DNA of 64,000 nt from Gnetum montanum (Eukaryota; Streptophyta; Gnetopsida; Gnetales; Gnetaceae), in NCBI GenBank assembly GCA_015680685.1, contig MNCI01007988.1, forward strand, positions 7,993 to 71,992, given 5' to 3'. A program made the position numbers and the translations under genes. The notes beneath the pieces are model-generated. The model was given only the letters and a program-made list of their open reading frames with translations. It was not told the DNA's origin and did no database searches. Numbering within the stretch: position 1 is the first letter of the stretch; each line of letters opens with the position of its first letter. Of the stretch, positions 36,011-47,337 are shown in pieces.

Positions 36011-38860
36011 CCATCATTTCCCATGTCATTATCCATAACTTCTCTCAACCTCAATCATGGAGGATTTTCCAATTTTAATTAAACCTTATGAGTACATTAT
36101 ATTATCCATATCTTGCATACTTTATCTTTACAAGATGTTTCAAATCATATTAGATTCATCATCAATTGCAATTAATTTCGCAAGGATTATAGAGAGAATA
36201 AATAGTATTATAGTTAATGAGTAGTTGAGATCTAGTGATTAATTTTGGGAAAAAAATGACTAGTTGTAGAAAACAAGGAAAAACTTTTAAGAGATATAAT
36301 AGTCAATAAAAATGGTTGGTTTTAGGAAAAAAGTAATATGAATAGAAGGGTAGGAAAAGTATGGGATACAAGGGATTGTATAATTTTTTTGTTATACAAT
36401 TTTTTATTATTTTCAAATTTCTTAAAATTTTATAATTATTTTTAATTTTTCATTTCTTAATAATTTTTTTATTTCTTACTATTTTTAAAATTTTTTATAT
36501 AATTCTAATTTCTTAGGTTGTTTCTTTTAAGCATTTGCAAATATTTTTAATATTTTTGTTTGTATGATCATTATGCATGGTCATTATAAAAATAGTAAAT
36601 TATTAGAACTAAAAATTAATTCTAAACTATCATAAGAATGATGAACATATGCTTTTTCAACCTTATTGCATGTTTCTAGATTCACAAGTTAACAATTGAG
36701 TTACCAAGTCAACTTATGGCTTGGTGAACCAAGTTAGCTAATCGATGGGATTACCAAGTTAATTCATGTTTAACATTTAAAGCTTTGACATGATTGTTTT
36801 ACCATAAATAAGATGATTAAAAAATAAACATAATGATAATTAATGATAATAAATTGCAACAAAGTAAAATACTTGGAAGTATAAATTTAATCTAAGTCAT
36901 ACTAGATGGAATTAATCTTAATATTTATTGCTAGAACATGATCACATTTAAGTACAACCACTCAAAATAAGGCTCTTGATAATGGATGATAAGGATTCTA
37001 CTCATTTTGAACCAATGGAATATATCATTTGAATTGCGGTATGATCTAGTCATAAGTTTCAAAGTCAATGTTGAATGGATTACCAAGAATACTTATGTCT
37101 GTCATTACCATCAAGAAATATAAAAAATATTATAATAAATATGATACAAATACAACCCATGTTACCATGGTGGAAGACAAAGAAAATATTTATAATTTTA
37201 TATTTTATGATTTTTATGGACTTTATAATTATAAGAAATAAACAATAATAAACACACATGCATTATAATCCCTCTTAGGAATAGGTGCAATGCTCGTGTT
37301 GCGATCCCTCTTAGGGACAAATACAACACTACATACAAAATGCGATAAAAGTAGCTCTTAGTCATAAGCTCAATGGTTCAACATTATGTCATATAGTTAT
37401 GAATCCCTTAGGCAAGGATAAATCATCAAAGCTTAAGAAAATGAGAACTAAATAAATTATTTTATTAATTTAATGATTTATGAATGTTTTTAGAGTTTTA
37501 ATATTTAAGGCATTAATGTTAGAATGAGGAAAAATCATAAGACTTTTTCATCATGCAAACACTCAACTCTACATTAACCAAATGGTTTTAGGCTATGTAA
37601 GCATGGTAGCACTCTAATAAAGTCAAACATACTTGTGAAAGTGATGACTCAAAATTCACATAAAATAGGAAAGGAAATCAAGTTACCCAAGGAAGAAATA
37701 GTTCTTCACACAAAATGGATGTCAAAATCCCAAGAAAATGTCTAAGTATAAATTGGTTATGTGAAATAACTCACTTTGGGTATTCATAATTTTTGCATAG
37801 GAACAAAGGAGGTTCATTATTGCCTAGGCATTAATGAAGGCTCATCAACATAGCCCAAAGTGACACCAAGAAAATAAGAGATAAAGTTAGGAAAACTAGG
37901 CCTACTAAGGGAATGTGTTAGTGCCCTTGCATTGATGTAGGAGATGCACCAATGTAGGGTAGTTAGTGCATTCCCCAGCTCCATCCTCCCTGCTCACCCG
38001 CACACTTCCCCACACCCCACCCCCTCTCCCCCAAACCACACTTTTTTCTTTCAATCCTAGGTGTAGCGTAAGACATAAGGAAATATGTCAAAAGGATCCA
38101 AGGACTTCCAAATGAAGCTAGAATCATTCTAAAGGGCTTGGAATTATGCACACAACCTCAAAGTGTGACCCAAGGGAGAAAGGGTATATCTTAAAAGAAT
38201 AATAATCTCTACCAAACACACTAGACTACAAACATACGGGGCATATAAAACACTTCCTAGATCTAGGTTTTACAATTAACATAAAAATTATCATTTTATG
38301 CTTTATCAATGGACTTAATCACATGCTGTGAGTCCTCTAACTAACAAATGTTGTGAAATAAAATTGTAAGAGCTTCATTACATTGACTAAGAATATTATA
38401 TAAATGCAACTCAACTTGTGCATATATATATATATATATATATGCAAATGCATTAAATACATTAGCACACGTGTTAATATATAAATAGATGCACCAATAT
38501 CATATCTCCAATACTAACTCAAAACTTTCCTTGAGTTATACAAAATAACAAGAGTTTAATTACAAAATTGGTTAGATGATATTAACTAACTTTATCACAA
38601 ACTAACATTAGATAATAAAAATTGTGAGGGCTATATGAAAACATAGTTTAAGTGATGTCCTTATTATAGAAAGGGATTGAATCATCATATAGATAATATA
38701 GACATAACATATATACAAAATTAGTCGATGAAGTTACATTTTGAATGGCATCATCTTCTATCCTTTATTCATCTACATTATGTTGAGTAACTAGAAATTT
38801 TGTTTGTCAATTTATGGGCCTCTTATTGTTCATTCATGTTTGATAATTTTAGTTGGCATT
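36011..38860. other. AT-rich non-coding DNA
   Basis: No coding or LTR structure was identified. 36,380-36,560 is extremely A/T-rich. 'atccctcttagg' is duplicated at about 37,267 and 37,305. A C-rich tract with 'cacaccccaccccctctccc' lies at about 38,010-38,030. A TA microsatellite is listed separately. Confidence 0.4.
38422..38443. repeat. (TA)n microsatellite
   Basis: About eleven uninterrupted TA dinucleotides. Confidence 0.9.
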
Positions 38861-38869
38861 AAGAAATCC

Positions 38870-39870
38870 CTTGGATATGAAAATGGGTAAGAGATTATTT
38901 TCATTAATAAGTTGTAAGTAGATATCATTCATGCCCCAAGTTTTTTATTTACTTATTCTAAATGTTTACTCTTTTGCTACATCCCACTAGTTCATGAAAT
39001 AATGATTTTTCTATTCTTTCTTAGCCATCTTTACTTATAATTTTCCCTTTATATAATAATGAAACTGGCATTCACATTTGTAGACCTAAGGCAATAGCTA
39101 CTATTTACTTTTCTAGCTCACTTCTAGGCTTATCCACCATGATGAAAGCAAGGTTGAAGTAGCATGGGTTCATAAGTTCTAACTAATGGATGAGATTCTT
39201 AATTTGAATATCCCTTATTTTTAACTCTATGTTTCTAATCCTATTCATGATGTCAACAATATTCTTCCATGATAAATTAACATGATTTTAAAGAATAGTT
39301 TCATGTTTAACATGATTTTTTATGTTCTCTAGACATTTAACTTCAGTATGCCAACCTAAAACCTCTAATATTATTTTTTGTTAGATGAGACATACCTATT
39401 TCGTGGAAAGGTTCTTATTTTTCCTTGAAAACTTAGCTATTTTCAAGTTTTCCTTTGCCTATTCTTGCTTGATGTGTTGAAGGTGGGATTAAAATGTGTC
39501 ATGTTTTTTTCTCATCATCTCCAACCTTTAATTTTCTATTATAAGCTTCATGTTCTCATTATTTAACTTGAAATTATTCTTCTTAAAATTATAAATTTTT
39601 TCTCTATCCTATGATGCATCCCATATGGCTCTCTATTTTATCATTAATACCTCTTTAGTTGCAACTTAGAATTGTTCAATTTCTAATTTTTCAAACTTTT
39701 ATAAGTCTTCTAAAGTGATGAGTCTACTAGATGGACTAAACTTAACTTGAAGGTCAATCAAATTCTATTGCAACTTAAGTATCTTCATCTTACTTTACTA
39801 ATATAGTGCTTTAGATAACATTGTCTTTCCTTTAGTAAAAGGTAGTTCATATTGTAGGATAGTGATATCC
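38870..39870 (-). pseudogene. coiled-coil ORF remnant
   Basis: Read on -, this segment gives broken but consistent charged sequence: LITLEDL, KFEKLEIEQF, DREKIYNFKKNNFKLNNEN, RKKHDTF, and further on an ELKIRDIQIKNLI block, then AFIMVDKPRSELE. The last two align in order with HLKELQIEEMI and AMLIAGRPWSNLD of the coiled-coil ORF at 55,516-57,200. The end near 38,900 (SKGFLMPT) has no stop I could assign. Probably a second copy of the same accessory ORF, with no LTR found beside it. Function unknown. Confidence 0.5.
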
Positions 39871-41400
39871 TCAAGTTTGTTGAATGTCTCATCTATCACC
39901 TATCCTATGCCTAGTAATGTATTCAAGCACTGCTCATATTTTATATGTGTTATCTACTCTAGTAATTTTTCCCGTGTGATTTACTTTCAATGTATCCTAT
40001 TCAACACTGTAATTACTTGTTAGTTCCATGGGTATAACGCCCTAACATTTTGAATCTAAGGTCTTAGATTCGTCATTGGTTTTCTTATGTTAGATTCTTA
40101 ATCATAAGGGTATATTTAATATATTATTAGCATAATATATTGGATTTTACTAGTAATTTATGTTAGTGAATTCTGATGTCTCTCTTATGTCCATGCTTAT
40201 GATTGTGCATCTTAAGGTTTGAACCCTTAAACCCTTGTTTACATGCATTAGCATTTTTATACATCATAGTATATTTTCTTATAAGCATATGTACTATCCT
40301 TGAAACTCTTAATAAGCTTACAAGTTTTATTATGTCTAGATACTATGCTTCTTAAGGTTTTAACCTTTAATTTTTGTCATATTGCATGTTTAGAAATAAT
40401 ATTTTTATGTATTTCTTTCCTTGATTATTTTTTCTTGGCATTTACTAATGCTTGACACCTCTTGTGAATAATAGGTTGGTAGGATGGTGGTGGCTCATTT
40501 TTGGTATTTTTATATTTTATTTAATTTATATTTTTTGTTATGAAATTTTCTAATAATGTAATAATAGCATTACTAGACACATTAAATAAATATTAGCAAT
40601 TTATTCTAATTATCCTTTATTTTATCTTAGAATCGATTTTTGGACACGAGACCTACTATAGTACTCTCTTGGTGACTTTGATCCATTGCTTGATCATTAA
40701 AACCTTTTGTGGGTACCAATTTCTAGAAAATATTTATTAATTCTTTCTTCTTGGAATTTTCTAAATTCTATCTTTTGTGCCTACAAATACTTGGCAACAT
40801 TAGTTCTCTTAGAATCAATGGTGCTTTATGCTCTCTTCCATTCTCTTGCTCATAGCAATGCTTGGTGGGTCTTTTGACGATTTCTATATCTAAACCTATT
40901 CTTTCTTGATGAAGCTTTGATCTCAACTAATCTTTCAAGATGGAGAAAGTATTCTTGATTTCATCAATATTGATTAGCAACTTACCTTTTTGTACCTACT
41001 TTTCTTTTATGATGGCTTGGAATAATGATCAAATCATGTTATATATTTTGTCTATCTAACCCTTGTTGTTAATATACCCATGATTTGTTGAATTCTTACC
41101 ATAATTCATTATTTTGGCAATTTCCGCTTTGTGTTTTCACTTGATATTTCTTCTAAAACATCTTTTCCTTCCATTGGTAGCGACAATGGTGCCTCTGTGC
41201 ATCACGACTTGCATCATGATGGATCTATGCATCATGACAAAATTCTTTTCTATTTTCTAGGATGATGTAGTCATGGTGATATTTGACAACAATGGTAGCT
41301 TTAGATGATGATTACAACTAGATATTTCAAATGTGTATTGGTGCATTCTATTGACCTTTTGGCATGTCAAAAAATTAAGTAAAATGAAGTACAATGATGC
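39871..41400. other. unassigned; possible old LTR start near 40,032
   Basis: TATAACGCCCTAAC at about 40,032 resembles the TGTAACGCCC start of many chromovirus LTRs, and the following kilobase is LTR-like AT-rich DNA. Two 'cttaaggtttgaaccctta'-like copies lie near 40,211 and 40,350. No partner LTR or primer site supports it. Confidence 0.25.
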
Positions 41401-41409
41401 TCATTTGTT

Positions 41410-42470
41410 TTTGTGGCTAAGTATGTTTGTAGGGCAAGAGTGTGAACAAGGACTTCATAGACCTTAAGGACTTACAAGCAAATTTGTCATCATCAAGACC
41501 TTGGAGTGAGACAAGGAAGACATGAGGAAGGTCTAGAACATGGACAAGAAATGAAAAATTCAAGTGTAATGAAAGATGTTTCCAAGAAATAATACACATC
41601 TTGGTAGAATTAAAGGCAACATAGGAGAAGATGTATCTACAAAATAGTGGACATATTTCTAGACATAAAGATGTCTTTTCTTAGACAAAGATGTCTTCTT
41701 AGAATGAAGGACAATTGCAAAAAGATGTCTTTCACCAAAAGAAGACATCTTCCTAGAATGAAGACCAGATATAGAAAGACATCTCAGTTATGAAGAAGAC
41801 ATCTTCAATGATCGTTAGTTAGTCGTTGCATGAGTTCCAAGATGAATTTGAAAACATAGTGGCTATTAGAATACCTCATTCTCATTGGGATATGTGCAAT
41901 CTTTTGTACTATCATTGTGTAATAATCAACCAATCATTGTATTCATTATTTTTCCTCATTATACAATCATTTGTCTATTTGTAATTGATCAAAGTGAGTT
42001 GTGTCCCAAAGTGAGTTGTGTCCCAAAGTGCAAGGATCTATAAACTTGGTTGCATTATTTCCTTGTGGTCATTGTTCTCTTTTCTTGCCTTACAAGGTTG
42101 ATGTGCTTGTTGGGATCCTGCGATATTGAGTGTTGGTGTAGTCCCACAACACTCAGGAGTGAAGCTCAAGTTGTAAAGGTTGTGGGATCCTAGAAACCAC
42201 ATTCTAAGCTTGTCGGGACCTTGTAAGATTGAGTAGATTCATAGCATTGAATCACTTCTTTGCAGAGCTTAGAGCTTCTATAGGGTGTGGTATCCTTCAA
42301 ACCATATTTGAGAGCAACAAAGTCCAAAGGTGTGCTTCTGAACTACCCTTCGAGTATGGACTATCCAAGATGAGGAACCACATTAAATTTGGTATGTGCT
42401 TTGTCTCAAATATTTTTTAATTAGGGGAACTTATTCATCCCCCCATCCTTCTATTCTTCTAAGTTCAACA
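41410..42470 (+). repeat. probable Ty1/copia LTR
   Basis: The segment has a cluster of 'agatgtct' and 'agacatct' words (41,661-41,801), a 17-base direct duplication 'aaagtgagttgtgtccc' (41,991-42,030), and a 'cttattcatcccccc' tract near 42,430 like that before the primer site in many copia elements. TTGGTATCAACG at 42,777 is a candidate initiator tRNA-Met primer site. LTR edges are not fixed. The downstream region was later broken by the insertion at 43,119. Confidence 0.4.
41661..41801. repeat. inverted short words AGATGTCT / AGACATCT
   Basis: The word and its reverse complement occur six or more times in 140 bases, so the transcript could fold into alternative hairpins. Related words recur at 27,180-27,290. 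Confidence 0.5.
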
Positions 42471-42777
42471 ATCCACACATTCAATGTGTTAACAAACCTC
42501 ATGAATGAACAAGATGCATTAAACATGATTCGTAGTAGGGGCAATAGATGCATTAAACATGACCAATCATCATATTTTAGTTAGTATCAAACCTAGTTTT
42601 AGGGTCATGATGAGCAAGAACCAAGAAAAAATATAGCATTAATACTAGTCAGTGTAATCCAATAGTTGGTCTAGACATGAATGAAAATTTCTAATCCAAT
42701 AGTTGTTCTTGTCTATATGAGGGTTATCCTAAACTAGTAATGTGTTCTACCAAATAGTCCTTGATGACTAGTTAGTT

Positions 42778-42790
42778 TGGTATCAACGTT
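42778..42790 (+). other. candidate primer-binding site, initiator tRNA-Met type
   Basis: TGGTATCAACGTT matches TGGTATCAGAGC in the first eight bases and partly beyond. It lies downstream of the probable copia LTR. The 300-base distance from the C-rich tract is long, so the link is uncertain. Confidence 0.35.
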
Positions 42791-43118
42791 ATAGTTCTTC
42801 CAAACGTATGATGTTCAAAACCTCATGGGAAAATCTATGGTTAATGAAAATCATCTATTAATAATATATTAATGCATTAATAATAATGTTAAGGGTTTGT
42901 TTAATGGTTATGCTTTGATTAATAGTTTAGTTAATCAGTAATTGTTATTGCTTTTAATAGTGTATTTGTAGTGTAGGTTCCATCTTCCAACTTGTTCTTG
43001 GTGGTACCAAGATGATTTCCTCTATTGTGAAGATTTTCTAATTTTTCTTGCATGTGTTTCATGTGGATCTTAGTTAAAGGGCTCATATGGAGGTTCCTAG
43101 TGATGTTGTAAATGCTAA

Positions 43119-43123
43119 ATTGT
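43119..43123. repeat. target-site duplication, left copy
   Basis: ATTGT directly precedes the left LTR and is repeated at 50,172-50,176 after the right LTR, as expected for a 5-bp staggered integration. Confidence 0.8.
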
Positions 43124-43882
43124 TGATGAGTGGTGAGGTACCCCTACACTCAACCATACGAATACGAGTGTGCACACGTGATCCGGTCGAACTCCAAGGA
43201 CTAAGTGCTTATGCACCTTATGGAACACTTAAGGTTAATTAATCATTTTTTTCCTAGACTTACTTGTATTTTCATGGTTGTATGGTTAAGTCTGAGGTAT
43301 ATGATTTTTTATAGCTTTTATCTTTTTATCGCCTATGCTAAGAGAGGAAAGGGTGAAGAGACTAAGTGACTAACTTTCATTAACTAAGTTCTAATTTCCT
43401 AGCATCAGTATCCTTCCCACTTACCATTCACACCCTGAACCAATGCAACACTGCTGGGATTACCAAACGCTATTCGTTACTGGGTTACCAAGTGTAACGC
43501 ACGTGCTCGAAGCGGTCATACTGAATGCACTTAACTAGGAGTTAAGGATTGAGAGAGATTTAATTAACTAATAAATCATTTAAAAATTTAACATTAATTA
43601 AGTCCTAATTATCTTAGTCCATGCACTGCAAGGTTTATCAGAAAGTTCATCTTTATTTCCGTACACAAATGTGTGCTCAGGTACAAATTTTCTCGAATAA
43701 AGATCCGTTCACTTTGAGACTCCTACTGCGGACACATGGAAATTATTCTATCTCTAGAAGGGTAAAACTATCATAGTTTCTCTAGGGGTCTAGATCTATA
43801 TGGGGAAACAAGGGAGAGCCTCCTCTTATTTATAGAACTAGCGATGGGCTGCGATATCTGTACGCGATATTGTGTCCCATCA
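43124..43882 (-). repeat. 3' LTR of the gag-pro element (copy b)
   Basis: 759 bases. On - it starts TGATGGGACAC and ends CTCATCA. It aligns along its length with 49,357-50,171, but the U3 palindrome tract is about 55 bases shorter. The TATA box TATAAATA on - lies at 43,827-43,834. Confidence 0.85.
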
Positions 43883-44187
43883 TATGCCCATGACTAAATA
43901 AAAACTCGTCCTTGAGTTCCTTACAAAATATTGGGAAGGTATAGGATTATTGACTTGAATGGAACTAATGGTGAATGGGATGACATGTGAATGGATCATC
44001 ATTATAATACATGGCAAAATCTAGTGTTCATGACAACAAGAGTGAACACTATACATAATTGACATCTAGCCTTATTTGGTAGCTAAGAGAGAGAGAGAAA
44101 AAAAAAGAAGTTTGTTGCTGCCAATGCCAAGATTACATCTTTCATTGTCTATCCATAAGCGTTCCATCGATCTTATTCCTTGTATAG
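43883..44187 (-). other. 3' end of internal region with weak polypurine tract
   Basis: Just 5' of the LTR on -, the sequence is CATGGGCATA, an interrupted purine run; the equivalent place in copy d reads CTAGGGGTA. Upstream, AACTCAAGGACGAG is a block common near the 3' end of plant gypsy elements. A GA-rich 'agagagagag' run at 44,087-44,105 is shared as CT-repeat with 3,264-3,275. Confidence 0.5.
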
Positions 44188-44544
44188 CTATTTCAGCATT
44201 GATCCATTCCAAGTGTTTCCTCCAAATCCAATCTTTTGTTGTATGATTGCCATCTGTACACACAACACAGTTCTTATATTAGCAAGGGTAAATGAATCAT
44301 AATGTAATTGATACCTTGCTTCGATGTAAGGTCCATTGGCTGAGTTGTGAAATGGATGATACAGATTTGGAAATATAATACTGGTAACTACCTGAGCTGT
44401 AGGGGTTAGGAGAAAATCAAAAAAATTGGACCAGGACCCCCATGACTGAGAGTGAACCTCCAATAGTGATAGAATGGAAAAAGATAAGGAACAAGAAATA
44501 TGGAGAAAAAGAAACAACAGCCACGTCAATAAAATGGATGTCAA
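44188..44544 (-). CDS. hydrophobic 3' ORF of the gag-pro element
   Basis: An intact frame of 118 codons. Residues about 3-27 are strongly hydrophobic (ILLTWLLFLFLHI, then FSILSLL), like a signal peptide or single membrane segment; the rest is mixed, with an aromatic NLYHPFHNSANGPYIEARY block. The corresponding hydrophobic start is kept in the first element (2,800-2,880), although the remainder is broken there. Position after pol (here after the deletion) matches the env-like ORF of Athila elements, but no fusion or cleavage motif is visible. Could be chance openness of conserved spacer. Confidence 0.4.
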   Translation of the reverse strand: MTSILLTWLLFLFLHISCSLSFSILSLLEVHSQSWGSWSNFFDFLLTPTAQVVTSIIFPNLYHPFHNSANGPYIEARYQLHYDSFTLANIRTVLCVQMAIIQQKIGFGGNTWNGSMLK

Positions 44545-45900
44545 AGATGGAAATGAAGAAAATAAATGGTGATTGTGGAAATGTTTAAGGGAAAGAAATT
44601 AACGAATGCACCAAATAGGAATGGCAATGGGTCCTCCCCAAAGCAGGCTCATGCCCTTAATGCCCTAACAATCCCACATTCAAAGAGTCCGTAGGCTCTA
44701 AGAATGTCATTCAAAGATAAGATTTAAAGTCTTAACCACAAGAGTTTACTAAAAAGAAAACAATGCATCCACCAAAATATGGACTATTGATACAACCGAC
44801 AATGAGGTGATAAATGGAGAAAGAAGGATGGAAAGAGGAGAATGGAATGGAATATCAAGAACAAGGTGGTATACAACCCCTTGTGTATTAATGGTTAATG
44901 TAACTTAGTAGATCTCATTCCAAATCCAGCCTCAAAAAAACCACATTTAGTGACTTTGCATTAATACATTCAGCCCATCCATCCACTTGAAGCAATAAGA
45001 ATGTCTTTACCAAAGAGCCACCAAGATTCCGACGAAATGAAAGAGGAGGAAGTGGGAAGCAAGAAGGACCTTAATTAGAGGGAACATGTTTATTTTAGTT
45101 CCATAACCAGTTCTTATAGCCCAAATGATTATTTTTTCTAAGGGGTGTGCTTTGAATTCTCACAATTTTTATTTTTATTTTTGTTTATATGTGAGAACAA
45201 CACCATGCAAAGACTTTGTTATTTTTATTTTGATTGGCTCACCTTCCCGAAAATGAAGCAACATTGGAATAGTAAGAAAACTCAAGAAGAAAACATCCAA
45301 GCACCTAAGAAAATGGCTAGCACAAGTGCATCAAATCCCCTTGAAGTCACACCCTTTTCAATCCTTGAGTCCTTCCTTAGTTTGAGAAATACCTAGTCAC
45401 CAATTCGTTGATAGTTCTTATTATTGAGAAAGGGACTGTACAGTTCCAAGCCAAGAGAGACCATAGAATTTTATGGATGTATGGATGAAGTGGACTCATT
45501 GCCTATTATATCAAAACCACCATACCTTAGTATCAACATCATAACTTATAGGTAAAAACCAAACATTAGCAATCAATGGAATACAGTTCATACCATCTTC
45601 GGAGCACTTATTAAGTGACGAATCAAACAAAGTAATCAAACACACAAAGAAATGAAAAAGTATAAATGATGTTGTAAAAAAACAAGAAAATTTAAATAAA
45701 TGTGTAAAACAAAAATGTGTTAAAAAAATTTAAAAACACTGAGGGCCTCAAATGATTAGCATAGGTGGCCATCTCCCCCATGACTGAATTGGAAGGGAGA
45801 GATCCGATATAGTGAGCAAGATCATCCTCTCTCAAATGTGTTATGTGCATAGACCATTCTAGGTTCATGATAAGGGTTGGTTGGTTGCACACAGACTAGT
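44545..45900 (-). other. 3' spacer of the gag-pro element
   Basis: Conserved with 1,480-2,710 on +. It includes a segment encoding VMGEMATYANH-like sequence at about 45,740-45,790, equal to VVGEMATYANH at about 1,537-1,569, and the shared block around 'gaattctcacaattt' near 45,150-45,170. Apparent frames on + such as 45,145-45,396 are readings of the opposite strand. Confidence 0.6.
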
Positions 45901-45995
45901 GTTCTCCTATCAAAGTACTCATTTGGATTCTCTAAGAGTTTCCAACTTCCCTCGATCGATGGTTTCAGATTAAGGGTTCGAAGTTGGCAACACTC

Positions 45996-46316
45996 TTACT
46001 CCAGTGCATCTATGCTTTCTTCATGGGTGCAAGTTGGTCCCCCAATTAGTTCCATGCATATTGGTGGGTTGCTCTCTTGGTTAGCTATCAACCACTGGGT
46101 GTTCTCTTGTTGTGTGCTTGCTACATACAAGCACTTTTGTATGTTGGCTTCCTGGGCACATCGGTTGCATGCAGGAGATGTTGAGAACTCCTGTACGCTA
46201 TCACCCTCTGTATCACTATATGTGATGCATGGAACCTTCTTCTTCTCGATCTTTCCATAAGTGTTTTCCTTAGATATTTCCAAGGAAAGATTGCAGATTC
46301 CTAGGCATGTGTTCAC
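45996..46316 (-). pseudogene. post-protease segment with Cys-containing tail
   Basis: This 106-codon open frame begins NTCLGICNLSLEI, like the GRPWL-AYIGC region just after a gypsy protease, and is shifted relative to the protease frame. It ends in a Ser/Glu/Cys segment (SPACNRCAQEANIQKC) I do not recognise. In a full element RT would follow; here the sequence goes straight to the 3' spacer. It may mark the junction of the pol deletion or a linker specific to this family. Confidence 0.4.
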
Positions 46317-46372
46317 GGTACTTAGCTATGCCCTTCCCATTATTATTGGAAGTCCCCTTTGTCATTGTTGAC

Positions 46373-46651
46373 TTATATCACTAGGAAATCGGCTAGGTAT
46401 GACCAACCACACACAATGGTAACAATTTCCTCCACTAATCCCAAGGGAATAGTGATGGACTGGTCAGCCAGCTCTAAGCGAATATTTCTCTTCTTTAGTG
46501 GAGGCAGGTTCCATGCTTTATACATTTCTTGTGATATCAAGTTGACTCCGAAACCTGAGTCAAGAAGAGCTTTACGTGGTTCATTCCCAGCGACTTGGAG
46601 GTAGATTAAGAGACTTCCAAGATTAGAGAGTTTCCTGGGAAGGTGGCCCAC
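46373..46651 (-). pseudogene. retroviral-type aspartic protease, Athila-like
   Basis: The protease matures the Gag polyprotein. The catalytic triad region reads KALLDSGFGVNLI: Asp-Ser-Gly is kept while the usual Ala after it is Phe. The second half shows RLELADQSITIPLGLVEEI and a YLADFLVI strand, the standard flap and core order of Athila/gypsy proteases. The frame is open for 92 codons and then shifts. Length fits a 90-110 residue domain. Confidence 0.75.
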
Positions 46652-47337
46652 CTTTATCTAGTCAATGAAGGTATGTGTTAACATAACCATATGTGTTGAG
46701 CTCTATTGTTGGTTTGAAGGGAGCTCTAAAGCCTTATTTGATGGAGAAACTTTTAGAGGCTCAACCGCTTGTGGTTGTGAGAGCTTGTTTGGGCTTTTGG
46801 TTCTAAAGAAAGGTCTTCTCTTTGTATGGTTGTTAGAACTAGTAGCAAGTTGAAGGTTTACAGCTCTCGTATAAATGCATTACTACAGTTGAGTGGGGAG
46901 TTCCCCTTGCATCGCTGGAGCAGGTGGTAGTGGAGCTATCGGTGTAAGAGTTGTGGATGGATTCGAAGGATGGTATGCATGTGGTGTGTCTCTGCTGGGA
47001 GAAGGAATCCTATAATACTCCCAAGCTTGGTAGTGATGTGGTGGTGTCACATGACCAACAGAGTCATGTGGAGAGATTGGCTACTGCACGTAGTAGCCAT
47101 ATGGATCCAGTTGCCCGTAAGGGTATTTTTGCCTTGGCGGTGGCATCCCCCATGACTGTGGGTATTGCCACTACTGGTGTTGCTCCATAGGTTGTGGTGG
47201 AGTTCCACTTGGATAATACATTAACAATTGGTGGAACTGCCTTGAGCTACCTTGGGGATAAGGTAACCGATGGGGTGCTAGCCATTTGTTAAGTCTTGGG
47301 TTGAGTGCATACACCCCAGTCTCTTGTAGATGTGAGA
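46652..47337 (-). pseudogene. gag C-terminus with zinc knuckle and Pro/Gln/Tyr-rich linker
   Basis: The frame 47,171-47,413 starts just before a CEICQYDHPKRCC zinc knuckle (C-x2-C-x3-H-x4-C) at about 47,345-47,383, the RNA-binding motif of nucleocapsid. It is followed by a Pro/Tyr/Gln-rich stretch (YYPSGTPPQPMEQHQ) that continues with stops toward the protease, as in Athila gag. Confidence 0.65.

Noticed and set aside
37963-38151. Minus-strand 62-codon Gly/Trp-rich frame
   Set aside because: It is produced by a local C-rich tract; no supporting homology or context.
46359-47190. Plus-strand frames at 46,359-46,604, 46,665-46,853 and 46,951-47,190
   Set aside because: They are antisense to gag and protease of the minus-strand element.
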